Origin: Collinsella sp.
GTDB taxonomy: Bacteria > Actinomycetota > Coriobacteriia > Coriobacteriales > Coriobacteriaceae
NCBI GenBank assembly: GCA_019414545.1
Contig: DXLV01000009.1
Location: 14,113 to 22,585 of the forward strand
Length of the DNA: 8,473 bases
Direction: 5' to 3'
Shown piece by piece: positions 6,102-8,473 of this stretch. The notes beneath the pieces are model-generated. The model was not told where the DNA came from and did no database searches. It saw only the letters and a list, made by a program, of their open reading frames with translations. The stretch's first letter is position 1. Every line of letters starts with the position of its first letter. The position numbers and the translations under genes are program-made.

Positions 6102-6158
6102 AGCGCCTCTTTGTTTGGTGACAATAACCTTAGCTAGAACGTAAAGCTGGGAGGCGCT
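6102..6158 (+). promoter_or_regulatory. Inverted repeat whose right arm covers the bsh ribosome-binding site
   Basis: AGCGCCTC (6102-6109) and GAGGCGCT (6151-6158) are perfect 8-base complements separated by 41 bases. The right arm includes the GGGAGG ribosome-binding site and touches the ATG. If transcription starts upstream of 6102, the pairing could hide the site. No convincing promoter was found to decide this, and the match may be chance. Confidence 0.3.
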
Positions 6159-7124
6159 ATGTGTACGAGCATTCGATTTACCGATAATTCCGGCCACATG
6201 TATCTGGGCCGCAACCTCGACTGGAGCTTTGACTACGGCCAACAGGTTCGCGTGATGCCGCGCGGGTTTCACATTCCGTATTCGTTTATCGACGACGCGA
6301 CAGCGGCACACGCGGTGATCGGTATGTGCATCGATTACAAGAACTACCCCATGTTTTTCGATTGCGGTAACGATGCGGGTCTGGCTGTGGCGGGGCTCAA
6401 CTTTCCCGGCTATGCCGAGTATGCCGAGGGGCCGGTTGATGGAAAGACCAATATCGCGGCCTATGAGTTTCCCCTGTGGGTGGCAGCGACGTTCTCGACG
6501 GTCGATGAGGTCGAGGCCGCGCTGCGCGACACGGTGATTGTTGCCAAATCCGCAGGAGAGGGGCTGGGCGTGTCGCTGCTCCATTGGATTATCGGCGACA
6601 GCCAGCGCAGCATCGTGGTCGAGATGATGGCTGACGGCCTGCATGTATACGACGATCCGGTCGACACCCTTGCCAACCAGCCGACCTTCCCGTGGCACAT
6701 GGAAAACCTGCGCACCTATATCACCGCCACAAGCGATTTTCCGCAGACGGCGACATGGCGTGGCGCCGAGCTTAAGCCCTATGGAGCCGGTGCCGGCATG
6801 CGCGGCATTCCGGGCGATTGCTATTCGCCGAGCCGTTTTGTAAAGGCGGCGTACCTCAATGCCAATTACCCGCAAAAGGAGAGCGAGACCGAAAACGTCG
6901 TTCGCATGTTCCGCTCGCTCGAGGGCGTGGTGATGATTGAGGGGGCGTCCAGGATGGGCGATGGCAAGTTCGAGAAGACTATCTATACCGGATGCTTTAG
7001 CGCGCGCACGGGCAATTATTACTACGCGATGTATGGGGATCCGTCGATTCGCTACGTGAGCCTGATGGATGCCGAGGGCGCGAGCCCCGATAGGCTCGTG
7101 GTTCCCGAGCCGCGTCGTTCGTAG
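6159..7124 (+). CDS. bsh: Bile salt hydrolase (choloylglycine hydrolase family)
   Basis: A 321-residue cytoplasmic Ntn-hydrolase that splits glycine or taurine from conjugated bile acids. GGGAGG ends four bases before the ATG at 6159. Removal of Met1 would expose the nucleophile Cys2 (MCTSIRF). The other family active-site residues are in their usual places: Arg18 and Asp21 (GRNLDWSF), Asn81 (GLNFPGYA), Asn173 (LANQPTFPWH) and Arg226 (SPSRFVKAAY). The overall sequence, for instance MENLRTY and GMRGIPGD, closely follows the Bifidobacterium longum enzyme as I recall it, which favours bile salt over penicillin V hydrolase activity. There is no signal peptide, and the length is normal for the family (about 315-330). 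The gene is monocistronic, lying between the def terminator and a shared terminator with the convergent kup gene. Confidence 0.93.
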   Translation: MCTSIRFTDNSGHMYLGRNLDWSFDYGQQVRVMPRGFHIPYSFIDDATAAHAVIGMCIDYKNYPMFFDCGNDAGLAVAGLNFPGYAEYAEGPVDGKTNIAAYEFPLWVAATFSTVDEVEAALRDTVIVAKSAGEGLGVSLLHWIIGDSQRSIVVEMMADGLHVYDDPVDTLANQPTFPWHMENLRTYITATSDFPQTATWRGAELKPYGAGAGMRGIPGDCYSPSRFVKAAYLNANYPQKESETENVVRMFRSLEGVVMIEGASRMGDGKFEKTIYTGCFSARTGNYYYAMYGDPSIRYVSLMDAEGASPDRLVVPEPRRS

Positions 7125-7148
7125 CCGTTAGCTTTACCGCAATGCAAA

Positions 7149-7182
7149 GCGGCCCTGCGTCTCTCGTGAGGTGCAGGGCCGC
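7149..7182. terminator. Shared bidirectional terminator between bsh and kup
   Basis: GCGGCCCTGC (7149-7158) and GCAGGGCCGC (7173-7182) form a perfect 10-bp G+C-rich stem with a 14-base loop. It lies between two convergent genes, 24 bases after the bsh stop and 21 before the kup stop codon. T-tracts are short on both sides, so efficiency is uncertain. Confidence 0.7.
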
Positions 7183-7203
7183 TGTCGTTGATTTGTGGCG
7201 TCG

Positions 7204-8473
7204 CTAGAAGTTGGCGTCGTTGAGTTGTTCGTTCTCGAGGCCGTCGAGCTGTTGCTGTTCGGGCGTATCGGCGACGCTCTCGAGCAGCTCGGTGGGATCG
7301 ACGTTCATGTCCCTACCGGCTTCGTTGCCGTTGACCAAGTCGTCCGAGAAGATGTCGACTTCCATTTCCTCGGCCTCTTCGATCTGAACCTCGAGCGGCA
7401 CCTGGGTGCGCACGAGCTTAACGGCCGGGCGCATGCGGGCAAACAGCGGCACGTACTCGATGATGATGGCCGAGTTCTCAAGACCGTACCAGCGTGCCGG
7501 GCTTCCGCAGGCGCGGCGGACGGCGTACTTGATGGCCATCACGCGGTGATCGTTGCGGTTGATGTCCGTTTCAGGGGCAAGCATCTTGCGCAGCATGCAA
7601 AAGCGGAAGTCACCCACGTTGCCGCGGGTCTCGTAGATGGAGTAGGTGTGATGTTGCGGCGGCAGCTCGCCCGATGCCATCAGGTCGCCGACGATCTGAC
7701 GCAGATAGGCGTTGACGCGCTGGTTGACCTTAAAGCCTAGGTCCAGGCGCACGCGGAACAAAAAGTCCGTGCCAAAGGTCTCGACGGAATACTCGTGCGT
7801 ATAGGGCTCATCGGTGACATGCACGTTAATGAACCAATATGCCTTGGCGCGCTTGGGATGCTTGTCCAGGATGGAATAGAGCACGTCGCGGTCGAGTGTG
7901 AGCGGATCGGGGCTGTTGGTGAGGAACACCAGGTTGTCGGCGAGCACGGGATAGGTCTCGTCGTTGCGCAGGCGGTTGAGCTGATCGATGTACTTGGAGA
8001 CGGGCAACAGGATCGTCTGCGTGCGTTCGATGGCGGTGCCGCGGCGCCACACGTACATAAGGCCGAACAGCAGTGCGGCCAGGAAGATCATGACGTAGCC
8101 GCCGTCAAAGAACATGGTGAGGCACGAGGCGAAAAAGCACAGCTCAATGGCACCAAAGAGCAGGGCGAAGACGCAGGCACCCAGCTTGTGCTTGAGGATG
8201 CCGGCGATGTAGCTCGTCAAAAGCGTCGTGGTCATGAGCATGGTCACGGTAATGGCGAGGCCATAGGCGCTCTCCATGCGCTCGGAGTTCTGGAACAGCA
8301 GCACGATGAAGATGCAGCCGACCCACATGATGTTGTTGACGAGCGGAATATAGAGCTGCCCCTTGGTGTCGCTGGGGTAGTGGATGCGCAGATGCGGCAT
8401 GAGATTGAGACGGGTTGCCTCGGATACCAGCGAGAACGAGCCGGTGATGAGCGCCTGCGAGGCAATGATGGCC
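7204..8473 (-). CDS. kup: KUP/HAK/KT-family potassium uptake protein (5' part beyond window edge)
   Basis: The frame is open from the right edge to a TAG at 7204-7206, giving 422 C-terminal residues. Kup proteins are proton-coupled K+ importers with 12 membrane segments and a cytoplasmic C-terminal domain. The first visible residues, AIIASQALITGSFSLVSEA, match the conserved IASQAxISGxFSL motif of Kup. Then come hydrophobic segments around VGCIFIVLLF and LAITVTMLMTTTLL and further ones up to GLMYVWRRG. The cytoplasmic domain includes DETYPVLADNLVFLTNSPDP, AYWFINVHVTDEPYTHEY and VGDFRFCMLRKMLAPETD. About 55 residues beyond the usual end form an acidic Asp/Glu/Asn/Gln-rich tail ending NDANF. The gene is convergent with bsh; its promoter and roughly the first third or more lie outside the window. 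Confidence 0.92.
   Translation of the reverse strand, partial: AIIASQALITGSFSLVSEATRLNLMPHLRIHYPSDTKGQLYIPLVNNIMWVGCIFIVLLFQNSERMESAYGLAITVTMLMTTTLLTSYIAGILKHKLGACVFALLFGAIELCFFASCLTMFFDGGYVMIFLAALLFGLMYVWRRGTAIERTQTILLPVSKYIDQLNRLRNDETYPVLADNLVFLTNSPDPLTLDRDVLYSILDKHPKRAKAYWFINVHVTDEPYTHEYSVETFGTDFLFRVRLDLGFKVNQRVNAYLRQIVGDLMASGELPPQHHTYSIYETRGNVGDFRFCMLRKMLAPETDINRNDHRVMAIKYAVRRACGSPARWYGLENSAIIIEYVPLFARMRPAVKLVRTQVPLEVQIEEAEEMEVDIFSDDLVNGNEAGRDMNVDPTELLESVADTPEQQQLDGLENEQLNDANF

Noticed and set aside
6024..6875. 283-codon open frame antisense to bsh
   Set aside because: The bile salt hydrolase on the plus strand has all catalytic residues and a good ribosome-binding site.

Overview
The window most likely comes from a gut actinobacterium of the class Coriobacteriia, probably Collinsella. 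This is an inference from the high G+C content, a bile salt hydrolase of the Bifidobacterium/Collinsella type, and surface proteins ending in an LAxTG-type sorting signal. No rRNA or other phylogenetic marker is present, so the assignment rests on protein resemblance recalled from memory.

Left half (1-4031, all genes on the minus strand): two tandem paralogous genes encode secreted surface proteins. Each has a signal peptide, a long stack of short Gly/Asn/Thr-rich repeats like a parallel beta-helix, and a Pro/Lys/Glu-rich spacer followed by LAATG. The left copy runs off the window. The two genes lie in a tandem duplication with a period of about 2.05 kb. The repeated unit also carries the regulatory region, an intrinsic terminator and the last 14 codons plus stop of the neighbouring purine permease gene. 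A dead fragment of the permease end therefore sits behind the second surface-protein gene. One breakpoint can be placed near 1984/1985.

Middle (3987-5913): an NCS2-family (AzgA/PbuG-like) purine permease on the minus strand diverges from a small peptide-deformylase-like gene on the plus strand. The deformylase-like protein keeps the Cys and His metal ligands but has Met where the catalytic Glu of motif III is expected.

Right half (5914-8473): a roughly 105-nt imperfect palindrome abuts the deformylase stop codon and is followed by a strong intrinsic terminator. Next is a plus-strand bile salt hydrolase with all expected catalytic residues. A symmetrical terminator separates it from a convergent kup potassium transporter gene, which is cut by the right edge.

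The genes do not form one operon. Terminators separate the permease from surface gene 2, surface gene 2 from surface gene 1, and the deformylase from the hydrolase. The shared theme is life at the gut interface (surface display, bile salt deconjugation, nucleobase and K+ uptake). The most unusual parts are the duplicated surface-gene unit with its permease scar, the altered deformylase active site and the palindromic element. No intergenic gap exceeds 300 bases.
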